From: Desulfobulbaceae bacterium
Lineage (GTDB): Bacteria > Desulfobacterota > Desulfobulbia > Desulfobulbales > Desulfocapsaceae
Length of the DNA stretch: 5,088 bases
Reading direction: 5' to 3'
Assembly: GCA_030632405.1 (NCBI GenBank)
Contig: DAOVUU010000233.1
Span: 1 to 5,088 of the forward strand
In this document: positions 1 through 5,088 of the stretch, in pieces
Layout: every line of letters starts with the position of its first letter
Position numbering within the stretch: the stretch's first letter is position 1
The notes under the pieces: generated by a model
The model's input: the letters and a program-made list of their open reading frames with translations, nothing else
The model's database searches: none
Told to the model about the DNA's origin: nothing
Translations under genes and position numbers: made by a program

Positions 1-1977
1 CACCACACCGGAGATGCCGCCGTTCTCGTTCGGAGCATAGGCCTTTTTGCCCCACTCGAAGACATTGGTCTGGCCCAGGAATGCCTGGACGCCCTGTGAC
101 AGCACCGGGCCGAGCTCGGTGCGAGTGGTGTCGCCGATTGGAAAAACGCTATCCACGTCTATGGGGTTATTCTGGAACTGCGGGGTCAACACCCTGTCCC
201 AGTTAGTGCCTGCGCCTGTATCGGCAGCACCAATGGGTCCACCATCGTCGACGGTAAGAGTAAGACCGGTAGCCTTAAAGCGGGCAAAGTCTACTTCAGC
301 AACTAACCAGGAGAAAAATGGGAACACCTGGTCAAAGGGGGCGAAGCCGTCACCATCACTGGGGAAAGACTGGTAAATGGTGCCATCACGCCAGCGCAAA
401 TTGACTGCCTGTTCGATGATACCGGCCTCGCCGGGATCACGGTAGCCATTCTCGTTCTCGTCGTTATAGATATGATTTTCCATGCGGGCAAACCACTGGA
501 ACACAGACACATCACCCAGGTTACAACTGGTGAGTGCGTTACAGGTTCCCTCATCAGGATTCACCACAACCGATCTCTTGGCGAACAGTATGTCCATATT
601 GTCATCCCACACCACCAGCTGGTAAGCACCTGCCGGCACGTTGGGAATAGAGAAGCTGCCGTCACCGTTGGCACGGGCAGCATAAACGCCCCTGCCTTCA
701 CCAGCAGCGCCCAGGTTAAGACCAACCCAGGGTGTCGTATGGGGAAAAGGACCGCCGGCGTAAAAAGCTGTTTCCGGTGGCCGGGACAGATGCAGGTTAA
801 CCACATTGCCGCTAATAGTAGCGCCGCCGGTCATTACTGTGGCGTCGATATAGGGATCGTTTGGTCCGGCGGGCACGAAACCGATGGACACATGTGGTCC
901 TGGAGGGCCAAATTCGCCGAAGAAGGCGGGTTCATCAGCCTTGACCCAGGCATCGATGAGTTTTGTACCCTCGATGGTTGAGGTCTGAGTGTAGGTGCTA
1001 CTGACAAGATTACCGTTACCATCATCCACTGCATTAGGTGGTACAGCCAGGACACCGTATTTACCGGGAGCCAGGTTGCGAATAGTAACAGTACCGTCAG
1101 GACCGGTTACACAGCCGCTGCCTGCTACATCGACGACAGGTGTACCTGTAAGCGATCCGTCAGGATTTGTATCTTGTACAAAGAACTCGCCGGGGTTGTG
1201 TACACCATCACCGTTGGCGTCGTCATACACATAACTGGTACAGAGCAGATTGCCGAAAGCATCCTGAGACTGTATACCAGCCGAGATACCATACTTGCCG
1301 CCCGCATCTTCCAGGATAATAGCGAAGCCTTCAAGGCCGGTCTCGCCCAGGTCCCAGACGTTATTGATGGGCGCGATATCCTCATGCACAAAGATGGTAA
1401 TCTGGGCAGTGGGGATAGGATTCTTATTAACAAAGACTTCCACATCTGCCTGGCCAGCTTTGATTGGCGCACCGCCAACAGAGTAGCCATCATCCGGCAA
1501 AACCGAGATAAAATAGTTCTTGGTCGAATCCAGACAGGGATCACCTGCTACGGCCGGGGGACATGCTTCTGGAAACGCATCCAGATTACTACCCGTCATC
1601 ACCACCGGCATATAACTGTGGTGGAAGTTCACCGACACGGTATTGCGATCAGTCGGCTCATCACCTGTCTCTGGTATGCCGTCCGGACCTGGACGCCAGT
1701 TAGGATCGATGACCGGGGCACCCGCTTCATCAAGCAGAACCTTGCCGTCCGCACCGAGCTGGACATGATAAGTTTTGTCCTCCTCAATCAACCAGCGGTA
1801 ATTGGCAACTTGTGATGTCGCAGGCACTTCGTTAAGCGGGGACGTGCTCGTTACCCCGGTCACGGTGACGTTTAACGCCAGAGCCGACCCGGAATACACC
1901 AGGGCCAGCCAGAACGATAAAATTAAAATCAGTAAATTCTGTTGTATTTGTCTATCAGGTTTGAATATCTCTCTCAT
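1..1977 (-). CDS. Large exported SdrD-B / carboxypeptidase-regulatory-like multidomain protein (C-terminus beyond window)
   Basis: The frame is open from ATG at 1977 to the left edge, giving 659 residues with no stop. Residues 1-34 form a signal peptide: a charged N-terminus, a hydrophobic stretch around residues 15-28, and an Ala-Leu-Ala site before Leu35, so the product is exported. The rest looks like a string of small beta-sandwich modules. An SdrD-B-like segment (about 178-315) has a D-L-G-E-x-G-L-E-G-F motif near 209-218 and an Asp/Asn-rich loop YDDANGDG near 251-258. A carboxypeptidase-regulatory-like segment (about 386-475) has NGDGSFSIPNVPAGAYQL near 437-454. A second SdrD-B-like segment starts near 498 with YNDENENGYRDPGE (504-517). 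The last visible residues, GISGVV, look like the start of another module. The Asp/Asn loops suggest calcium binding. The six cysteines fall in three close pairs (139/148, 246/289, 479/485), which suits disulfides outside the cytoplasm. No CxxCH heme motif, sorting signal or transmembrane helix is visible in this part. It starts 14 nt after the ABM gene and is surely co-transcribed. The role is unknown: adhesin, surface-layer component or scaffold are all possible. Confidence 0.85.
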   Translation of the reverse strand, partial: MREIFKPDRQIQQNLLILILSFWLALVYSGSALALNVTVTGVTSTSPLNEVPATSQVANYRWLIEEDKTYHVQLGADGKVLLDEAGAPVIDPNWRPGPDGIPETGDEPTDRNTVSVNFHHSYMPVVMTGSNLDAFPEACPPAVAGDPCLDSTKNYFISVLPDDGYSVGGAPIKAGQADVEVFVNKNPIPTAQITIFVHEDIAPINNVWDLGETGLEGFAIILEDAGGKYGISAGIQSQDAFGNLLCTSYVYDDANGDGVHNPGEFFVQDTNPDGSLTGTPVVDVAGSGCVTGPDGTVTIRNLAPGKYGVLAVPPNAVDDGNGNLVSSTYTQTSTIEGTKLIDAWVKADEPAFFGEFGPPGPHVSIGFVPAGPNDPYIDATVMTGGATISGNVVNLHLSRPPETAFYAGGPFPHTTPWVGLNLGAAGEGRGVYAARANGDGSFSIPNVPAGAYQLVVWDDNMDILFAKRSVVVNPDEGTCNALTSCNLGDVSVFQWFARMENHIYNDENENGYRDPGEAGIIEQAVNLRWRDGTIYQSFPSDGDGFAPFDQVFPFFSWLVAEVDFARFKATGLTLTVDDGGPIGAADTGAGTNWDRVLTPQFQNNPIDVDSVFPIGDTTRTELGPVLSQGVQAFLGQTNVFEWGKKAYAPNENGGISGVV

Positions 1978-1984
1978 GCCCGAC

Positions 1985-1990
1985 CCTCCT
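1985..1990 (-). promoter_or_regulatory. Strong Shine-Dalgarno site of the exported-protein gene
   Basis: The minus strand reads AGGAGG seven bases before the ATG at 1977, and directly after the TAA stop of the upstream ABM gene (1992-1994). This fixes the start of the exported protein at the methionine that precedes a good signal peptide. The tight spacing suggests that ribosomes ending on the ABM gene can reload on this site. Confidence 0.85.
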
Positions 1991-1991
1991 T

Positions 1992-2321
1992 TTAATGTTG
2001 TTGGTCTTTGACAAAGTTGTCACTTCGCAAATGTGATTTCTGTATTTCGGTAAACAATTTTATTTCCAATGGATCCTCCAGAATCGGCTGTACACCGAGT
2101 AGAACTTTGAATAATTGTGAGGTTAAATACTCATCCAGATCATGCCCACTTGCCCAGTCTTCAACGAGGAAAAATGTATCTTCATCATCGATTTCCTGGT
2201 AGAGCTTTACCTGGTTGCAGTTAGTGTCCTTGTTTAATTGATTCACAAGTCCCTTAATTGTCAGCAGAATTTCTCTTCTTTTTTCAGGACGTCCATGGAG
2301 TTTAATGGTTGCTGTAATCAT
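1992..2321 (-). CDS. Antibiotic biosynthesis monooxygenase (ABM) domain protein, YgiN-like
   Basis: This 109-residue protein has the dimeric alpha+beta-barrel pattern of the ABM family: strand ITATIKL (2-8), a helix (about 15-30), then a conserved block in which a Cys at 35 is followed by a strand, QEIDDEDTFFLVEDW (42-56), and HDLDEYLTSQLFKVLL (60-75). Known relatives are cofactor-free quinol or anthrone monooxygenases, heme-degrading enzymes and many proteins of unknown substrate, so no reaction can be assigned. The reading frame is open further upstream to an ATG at 2408. The start at 2321 is preferred for three reasons: the domain begins there, AGGA sits five bases upstream, and the predicted sigma-54 transcription start (about 2403) lies downstream of the 2408 codon. 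There is no signal peptide, so it is cytoplasmic. It is the first gene of the operon, with the large exported protein 14 nt behind. The C-terminal tail (about 96-109) is polar and not part of the barrel. Confidence 0.85.
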   Translation of the reverse strand: MITATIKLHGRPEKRREILLTIKGLVNQLNKDTNCNQVKLYQEIDDEDTFFLVEDWASGHDLDEYLTSQLFKVLLGVQPILEDPLEIKLFTEIQKSHLRSDNFVKDQQH

Positions 2322-2326
2322 CTTTT

Positions 2327-2330
2327 TCCT
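2327..2330 (-). promoter_or_regulatory. Shine-Dalgarno site deciding the ABM start
   Basis: The minus strand reads AGGA followed by five A/G-rich bases and then ATG at 2321. No comparable site can serve the upstream ATG at 2408, which lies 5' of the predicted transcription start. Confidence 0.6.
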
Positions 2331-2342
2331 GAATCTTCTATA

Positions 2343-2357
2343 GCCTTTAAAAAAGGC
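2343..2357 (-). other. Small hairpin in the ABM mRNA leader
   Basis: GCCTTT and AAAGGC form a perfect 6-bp inverted repeat around a 3-base loop. It lies in the predicted 82-nt leader, about 12 bases before the AGGA site. It could stabilise the message or affect translation. Because the stem is short and AT-rich, it could also be chance. Confidence 0.3.
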
Positions 2358-2412
2358 ATTAAACTGAGCTCTGCCCATCAAAGCCCAATGTACCACATCG
2401 TCGTACATCTCG

Positions 2413-2429
2413 TTGCAAAAGGCGTGCCT
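2413..2429 (-). promoter_or_regulatory. Sigma-54 (-24/-12) promoter of the ABM-exported protein operon
   Basis: The minus strand reads AGGCACG-CCTT-TTGCA. The sigma-54 consensus is TGGCACG-N4-TTGCA, so every consensus base matches except the first. The invariant GG (2428-2427) and GC (2416-2415) have the required spacing. Transcription would start near 2403, giving an 82-nt leader before the ATG at 2321. A complete sigma-54 activator gene lies next to it, which supports the call. Activity is not shown by sequence alone. Confidence 0.85.
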
Positions 2430-2529
2430 AAAAGAAAAGTCTTCTTTTTTTTGCTTAACGCACTAATTTATCGGGACAAAATAATATTCGGAAAAAGAGA
2501 GGCAAGATGGTGGGGAAAAGTAGATTGGC

Positions 2530-2562
2530 GGCCGTATATGGCCAAGAGGCTGTATATGGACA
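2530..2562. promoter_or_regulatory. Candidate enhancer: paired 14-bp sites for the sigma-54 activator
   Basis: Two copies of GCYGTATATGGMCA lie at 2531-2544 and 2549-2562, matching at 12 of 14 bases and 18 bp apart. The first sits within the near-palindrome GGCCGTATATGGCC (2530-2543, 12 of 14 bases symmetric). The second contains the TGT-N6-ACA dyad. They lie about 127-159 bp upstream of the predicted start near 2403, the usual distance for bacterial enhancer-binding protein sites. Binding by the adjacent Fis-type HTH protein is inferred from position and symmetry only. Confidence 0.5.
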
Positions 2563-2630
2563 CTTTTGAATAAGATTTTAAAAAATGGAGAAATGAAGAA
2601 AAATGGGGGAGCGTTCAACTTTGGAATCAC

Positions 2631-2665
2631 GTCTAATTAACCGTCATTCCTGTGCCTTATTAGAC
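2631..2665. other. Inverted repeat between activator and operon
   Basis: GTCTAAT (2631-2637) is exactly complementary to ATTAGAC (2659-2665). Allowing one bulged T, the stem extends to nine pairs with a 16-base loop. No T-run follows on either strand, so it is not a typical terminator. It could be a protein-binding site upstream of the paired 14-bp sites, or a weak transcript-end structure for the activator gene. Confidence 0.3.
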
Positions 2666-2680
2666 ATCTTTCGATTAAAC

Positions 2681-2707
2681 CACAGAACCCACAGAGAGCA
2701 CAGAAGG
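2681..2707. repeat. Three tandem 9-mers CACAGANNN
   Basis: CACAGA recurs at 2681, 2690 and 2699 with exact 9-base spacing, and three variable bases (ACC, GAG, AGG) follow each copy. On the minus strand this reads as repeated TCTGTG. From memory, similar TCTGTG-rich intergenic repeats are scattered in many environmental bacterial genomes, including Desulfobacterota. Their function is not known to me. Confidence 0.65.
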
Positions 2708-2710
2708 AGG

Positions 2711-2722
2711 GAAAATATTTTC
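2711..2722. repeat. 12-bp perfect palindrome between the two tandem repeats
   Basis: GAAAATATTTTC is fully self-complementary and sits between the CACAGANNN and TTTTAAC tracts. It is all A/T apart from its ends, so it may be a chance product of an AT-rich spacer. Confidence 0.4.
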
Positions 2723-2750
2723 TTTTAACTTTTAACTTTTAACTCTCAAC
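2723..2750. repeat. Tandem heptamer repeat TTTTAAC x3 plus one degenerate copy
   Basis: Three exact TTTTAAC units (2723-2743) are followed by TCTCAAC (2744-2750), ending nine bases before the activator stop codon complement at 2759. The 7-base period does not match coding use or a terminator. Such heptamer tracts are prone to slippage, so copy number may vary between strains. Confidence 0.75.
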
Positions 2751-2758
2751 TGGCATTC

Positions 2759-4591
2759 TTACGGCTTACGTATATTCAATTTATCCATTTTGGCCCGGAG
2801 GGTACTTCTCTTCAGATCGAGAATTTCTGCAGCGCTGTTTTTGCCACTGATCTTCCAGTCGGTCTCCTCAAGAACCTTGAGGATATAATTACGCTCCATC
2901 TCGGAAAGCGACTTGAGTGGCAATGATTTTTCCCCGAGAGACGGGAGCAGGGCATCACCTAGCGATAAGATCGATCCTGTGGTGGTGATCACCGCCCGTT
3001 CGATAACGTTTTCCAGTTCCCTGACATTTCCCGGCCAGCCATATTGTTTTAAGGTATTTAAAACAGAGACACCTACGGAGGTGATCTCTTTGCCAAGTTT
3101 TTGGGAAAATTTATCGATAAAAAATTCCATAAGCTGCGGAATATCCTCCACCCTCTCCCGGAGTGGCGGTACCGTTATGGGAAATACATTCATCCGGTAC
3201 CAGAGATCCTCCCGGAATTTTCCAAGGCGAACGTCCTCTTCAAGGTCACGGTTAGTTGCCATGATAAGACGAACATCAACCCTGGTAGTACGGTGATTCC
3301 CCAGTCGCTCAAATTGCCCGTCCTGAAGAACCCGGAGCAATTTTGCCTGGGATGCGAAGGGCAATTCACCAATTTCATCCAGGAAAATGGTGCCTCCGTT
3401 GGCGATTTCAAACCTGCCGACCTGATGTGAATAGGCACCGGTAAAGGCTCCTTTTTCATGGCCAAACAGTTCGCTCTCGATAAGCTCAGCGGGTAGTGCC
3501 GCACAGTTGACTGTCAGCATGGGCCTGGATTTACGCGAACTCTGCTCATGGATAGCCCGGGCAATCAATTCCTTGCCGGTTCCCGTTTCGCCGAGAACAA
3601 GTACCGAGGTATCGGTGGCGGCGATTTGCTCAATCTTAAAGAGGACATACTCCAGGGCGCTGCTGCTGCCGATAATACGTCTATAGTTATAGACCAGGTC
3701 GATATCCTTTCGCAGACAGGCGCTTTCTTCCTCCAGCTGTTCTTTATATTTTTTTATCTCTTCAAAGGCCTGGCTGAGCTCCAGTTCGGTTTTTTTCCGC
3801 TTGGTAATATCCCGGTTACTCGAACGAAATCCAAGCATTTCCCCCAGCGTCCCTTTTACAGGCTGGCATGCATGCTCAATCCAGCCGATGGTGCCGTCCT
3901 GCCTTTGAATACGAAACTGTATCTCCCGCAGTTTATGTTCCTGTCTGGCATCATGGTGATGATCATCCCAAATATTTTTATCTTCAGCAGAAATAATGTC
4001 CCGGAAGAGCTCGGGATTTTTCATAAACTGGTCACTGCTATAGCCGGTAATACGTTCACATGAGGGCGAAACATAGCGAAAAGAGGCGTCAAGGTTTGTC
4101 CAGAGTTCCCAGTCATAGGTACAGTCAGCCACAGTACGATACATAAACTCGCACTGCTGCAGATCATCCTCCGCCTTTTTTCGGTCGGTGATGTCACGGA
4201 TGAGTCCGATAAAGCCAAAGGTCTCTCCGGCCTCGTCCAGGAGAGCTGTGCCGATTGTTTCCGAGGGAAAGAGTGTACCATCTTTTTTCCGGTATACTAC
4301 CTCATATGGCTGGAGTTTTTGCTCGCTGTTGAGATGGAATCTGATTCTGCCCTGTTCTTCGAACTCTTTAGTACTGGCGTAGAGGATATCAGTCGTTTTA
4401 CCGAGTAATTCCTCTTCCCTGTAACCAAATTTGTTTTCAAGGGCGGGGTTCACCCTGATAATTTTCCTTTCCAGATCGGCGAATACCACGGCATCAGGGA
4501 TAGCGCTGAAGGCAGACAGAAGACGGTCTACATCCTGTGTTGAGGCGGATAACTTCTTTTGCAGCTGATTGATTGTTTTTTGTGCATCCAT
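2759..4591 (-). CDS. Sigma-54-dependent transcriptional activator, PAS-PAS-AAA+-Fis (610 aa)
   Basis: This complete protein is a bacterial enhancer-binding protein that uses ATP to open sigma-54 RNA polymerase complexes. Domains in order: PAS 1 (about 24-136), PAS 2 with PAC-like end (about 146-264), a coiled coil (about 264-298), the AAA+ domain (about 307-535), and a Fis-type HTH (about 562-608). All key AAA+ motifs are present: Walker A GETGTGKE (334-341), the sigma-54 contact loop GAFTGA (381-386), Walker B TIFLDE (401-406), ATNRDL (445-450) and WPGNVREL (519-526). There is no receiver domain with a phospho-Asp and no membrane segment, so it is probably a one-component cytoplasmic sensor. 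The PAS ligand or cofactor cannot be read from sequence. The start at 4591 is the only ATG between an in-frame TAA (4640-4642) and the first PAS domain, although its ribosome site is weak. The sigma-54 promoter and paired sites just downstream of the gene suggest that it controls the ABM-exported protein operon. Confidence 0.95.
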   Translation of the reverse strand: MDAQKTINQLQKKLSASTQDVDRLLSAFSAIPDAVVFADLERKIIRVNPALENKFGYREEELLGKTTDILYASTKEFEEQGRIRFHLNSEQKLQPYEVVYRKKDGTLFPSETIGTALLDEAGETFGFIGLIRDITDRKKAEDDLQQCEFMYRTVADCTYDWELWTNLDASFRYVSPSCERITGYSSDQFMKNPELFRDIISAEDKNIWDDHHHDARQEHKLREIQFRIQRQDGTIGWIEHACQPVKGTLGEMLGFRSSNRDITKRKKTELELSQAFEEIKKYKEQLEEESACLRKDIDLVYNYRRIIGSSSALEYVLFKIEQIAATDTSVLVLGETGTGKELIARAIHEQSSRKSRPMLTVNCAALPAELIESELFGHEKGAFTGAYSHQVGRFEIANGGTIFLDEIGELPFASQAKLLRVLQDGQFERLGNHRTTRVDVRLIMATNRDLEEDVRLGKFREDLWYRMNVFPITVPPLRERVEDIPQLMEFFIDKFSQKLGKEITSVGVSVLNTLKQYGWPGNVRELENVIERAVITTTGSILSLGDALLPSLGEKSLPLKSLSEMERNYILKVLEETDWKISGKNSAAEILDLKRSTLRAKMDKLNIRKP

Positions 4592-4622
4592 AGCGGAGAT
4601 ACCATTACAAAAAAACCGGTAA

Positions 4623-4658
4623 GGTGTCAGTGTACTAAATTATCTTAGTTAAAACACC
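4623..4658. other. Nested inverted repeat in the activator leader
   Basis: GGTGT (4623-4627) pairs with ACACC (4654-4658), and inside it ACTAA (4634-4638) pairs with TTAGT (4645-4649) around a 6-base loop. The two stems share nearly the same centre, separated by an unequal internal loop of 6 and 4 bases. It could be an operator or an mRNA leader structure. It is AT-rich and short, so chance is not excluded. Confidence 0.35.
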
Positions 4659-4659
4659 A

Positions 4660-4675
4660 TGCAATATCTATACCA
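4660..4675 (-). promoter_or_regulatory. Candidate sigma-54 promoter of the activator gene
   Basis: The minus strand reads TGGTATA-GATA-TTGCA. GG (4674-4673) and GC (4662-4661) have the correct spacing, and the -12 box is perfect. The -24 box agrees at four of seven bases (TGG and the A). Transcription would start near 4649, 58 bases before the ATG. This would allow the activator to control its own gene, but the match is clearly weaker than at 2413-2429. Confidence 0.4.
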
Positions 4676-4714
4676 CGAAGTGGCACGTTGCATTAACTTA
4701 ATTTTCCCAGGCAG

Positions 4715-5088
4715 TTACCTGCTGTTGAGCAATACAATCGTACTATTTATTTTAGAATTTTCCTGAAAACCGTCCTCTATATTCCGGGAAACAGAAAAAT
4801 TACTCAGGTTGCTGAAAATCACCTGCCAGGTGACAAGGAGGAGAAAAAGAAGAGTAAAGACAAGGGAGGAGAGCAGCCATTTTTTTTCAACCCGCGCAAG
4901 CGGCACAGCCAGATTCGCTCTTCTTTTCGACGGCTGGAAAATTACCGGCAGAAGTCCGAAAAAAACAGTGCAGAAGAGGAACAGATAAAGGGGGTATCCG
5001 ATAAAGCCATATTCCGGCTGGACCATGTCAAAAGGACAGTGATGGGTGGGAAGTTCATAGATATAGATGGAGACAAAGGAGATGATGC
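4715..5088 (-). CDS. C-terminal part of a multi-pass membrane protein with an HHCPF motif (N-terminus beyond window)
   Basis: The frame is open from the right edge to TAA at 4715-4717, giving 123 visible residues. There is an ATG at 5026, but the frame and its protein-like character continue upstream of it, so the gene most likely begins outside the window. Numbering from the edge, a hydrophobic stretch (1-10) is followed by ELPTHHCPFD (11-20), a membrane helix (about 29-50), a basic loop with KRR and RVEKK (54-69), a second helix (about 70-90) and a polar tail. The positive-inside rule puts the basic loop in the cytoplasm, and the HHCPF segment and tail on the outer (periplasmic) side. The His-His-Cys cluster could bind a metal or heme, but no cofactor can be named. 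I have a vague memory of similar HHCPF...EYGYIGYPLY segments in uncharacterised membrane proteins and cannot name a family. It lies 123 bp upstream of the activator on the same strand, and a shared function is not evident. Confidence 0.75.
   Translation of the reverse strand, partial: IISFVSIYIYELPTHHCPFDMVQPEYGFIGYPLYLFLFCTVFFGLLPVIFQPSKRRANLAVPLARVEKKWLLSSLVFTLLFLLLVTWQVIFSNLSNFSVSRNIEDGFQENSKINSTIVLLNSR

Larger units (their letters stand above)
2322..2758. other. 437-bp regulatory intergenic region
   Basis: This AT-rich stretch between the activator gene and the ABM gene has no credible coding frame. The plus-strand open frame across 2238-2573 is mostly antisense to the ABM gene and its promoter, with no recognisable domain. 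From right to left it holds (TTTTAAC)n and CACAGANNN tandem repeats just after the activator stop, a bulged inverted repeat, two near-identical 14-bp sites, a sigma-54 promoter and a leader hairpin. No clear GC stem followed by a T-run is visible after the activator stop at 2759, so some read-through towards the ABM operon is possible. Confidence 0.7.
4592..4714. other. Spacer upstream of the activator gene
   Basis: These 123 bases separate the membrane-protein stop from the activator start. They contain a weak -24/-12 element, a nested inverted repeat and a small CCAC-GAA-GTGG hairpin (4673-4683) that overlaps the -24 region. No clear terminator with a T-run is seen, so the activator may also be transcribed by read-through. 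No convincing sigma-70 promoter was found; a GATAAT hexamer on the minus strand lacks a well-spaced -35 partner. Confidence 0.5.

Noticed and set aside
1174..1815. Long open frame on the plus strand (213 codons), with others at 472-981 and 47-376.
   Set aside because: They are antisense to the exported-protein gene, which has a signal peptide, a strong ribosome site and clear domain motifs in one uninterrupted frame. The plus-strand products show no domain features.
2322..2408. N-terminal extension of the ABM protein by 29 residues from the ATG at 2408.
   Set aside because: That codon lies upstream of the predicted transcription start and the extension precedes the first strand of the domain. 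The ATG at 2321 has its own AGGA site.
2238..2573. Plus-strand open frame of 111 codons across the ABM start and promoter.
   Set aside because: It overlaps the ABM coding region, the sigma-54 promoter and the paired sites, and its product has no recognisable family features.
2681..2750. Tandem repeats considered as a CRISPR array.
   Set aside because: The units are 7 and 9 bases with no unique spacers of CRISPR length, and no cas gene is nearby.
3935..3961. HHH cluster in PAS 2 of the activator (residues 211-213) as a metal site.
   Set aside because: Histidines at this place and the later WIEHACQPV segment are, as far as I recall, common in this type of PAS domain. Nothing here points to a special metal centre.
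4671..4685. CCAC-GAA-GTGG hairpin as a terminator of the membrane-protein gene.
   Set aside because: The perfect stem is only four pairs and no T-run follows on the minus strand.
4681..4692. TGGCACGTTGCA on the plus strand resembles a sigma-54 promoter.
   Set aside because: Both half-boxes are present, but the GG and GC are only 8 bases apart instead of 12, so polymerase could not contact both. No plus-strand gene follows.

Overview
All four genes recognised in this window lie on the minus strand, so transcription runs from right to left. The likely source is a Gram-negative, sigma-54-rich environmental bacterium. A sulfate- or metal-reducing Desulfobacterota/Geobacter-like organism fits best. 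The grounds are the PAS-PAS-AAA+-Fis activator style, the large secreted SdrD-B/carboxypeptidase-regulatory-like protein, and TCTGTG-type and heptamer repeats between genes. This placement is inference from style; no marker gene is present.

Layout in order of transcription. (1) 5088-4715: the C-terminal 123 residues of a multi-pass inner-membrane protein, cut by the window edge, with a His-His-Cys-Pro-Phe motif between two membrane segments. (2) 4714-4592: a short AT-rich spacer with a candidate sigma-54 (-24/-12) element and a nested inverted repeat. (3) 4591-2759: a complete 610-residue sigma-54-dependent activator (two PAS domains, coiled coil, AAA+ domain with GAFTGA, Fis-type HTH). (4) 2758-2322: an intergenic region of about 440 bp carrying tandem 9-mer and 7-mer repeats, an inverted repeat, a pair of near-identical 14-bp sites, and a near-consensus sigma-54 promoter. 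(5) 2321-1992: a 109-residue antibiotic-biosynthesis-monooxygenase (ABM) fold protein. (6) 1977-1: the first 659 residues of a large exported multidomain protein, starting 14 nt after the ABM gene and continuing beyond the left edge. No complete start-to-stop reading frame represents it here because its end lies outside the window, but its frame is open without interruption across 1977 nt.

How the parts may work together. The activator has no receiver domain and no membrane segment, so it probably senses a cytoplasmic signal through its PAS domains. The sigma-54 promoter at 2413-2429 begins a short leader and the ABM-exported-protein operon. The paired 14-bp sites lie about 127-159 bp upstream of the predicted transcription start, where enhancer sites for such activators usually sit. 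The simplest reading is a local switch: activator, enhancer, sigma-54 promoter, then an operon of a small oxygenase/stress-type enzyme and a large exported beta-rich protein. The promoter match and the activator family are read from sequence. The link between them, and the biological role of the exported protein, are inferred.
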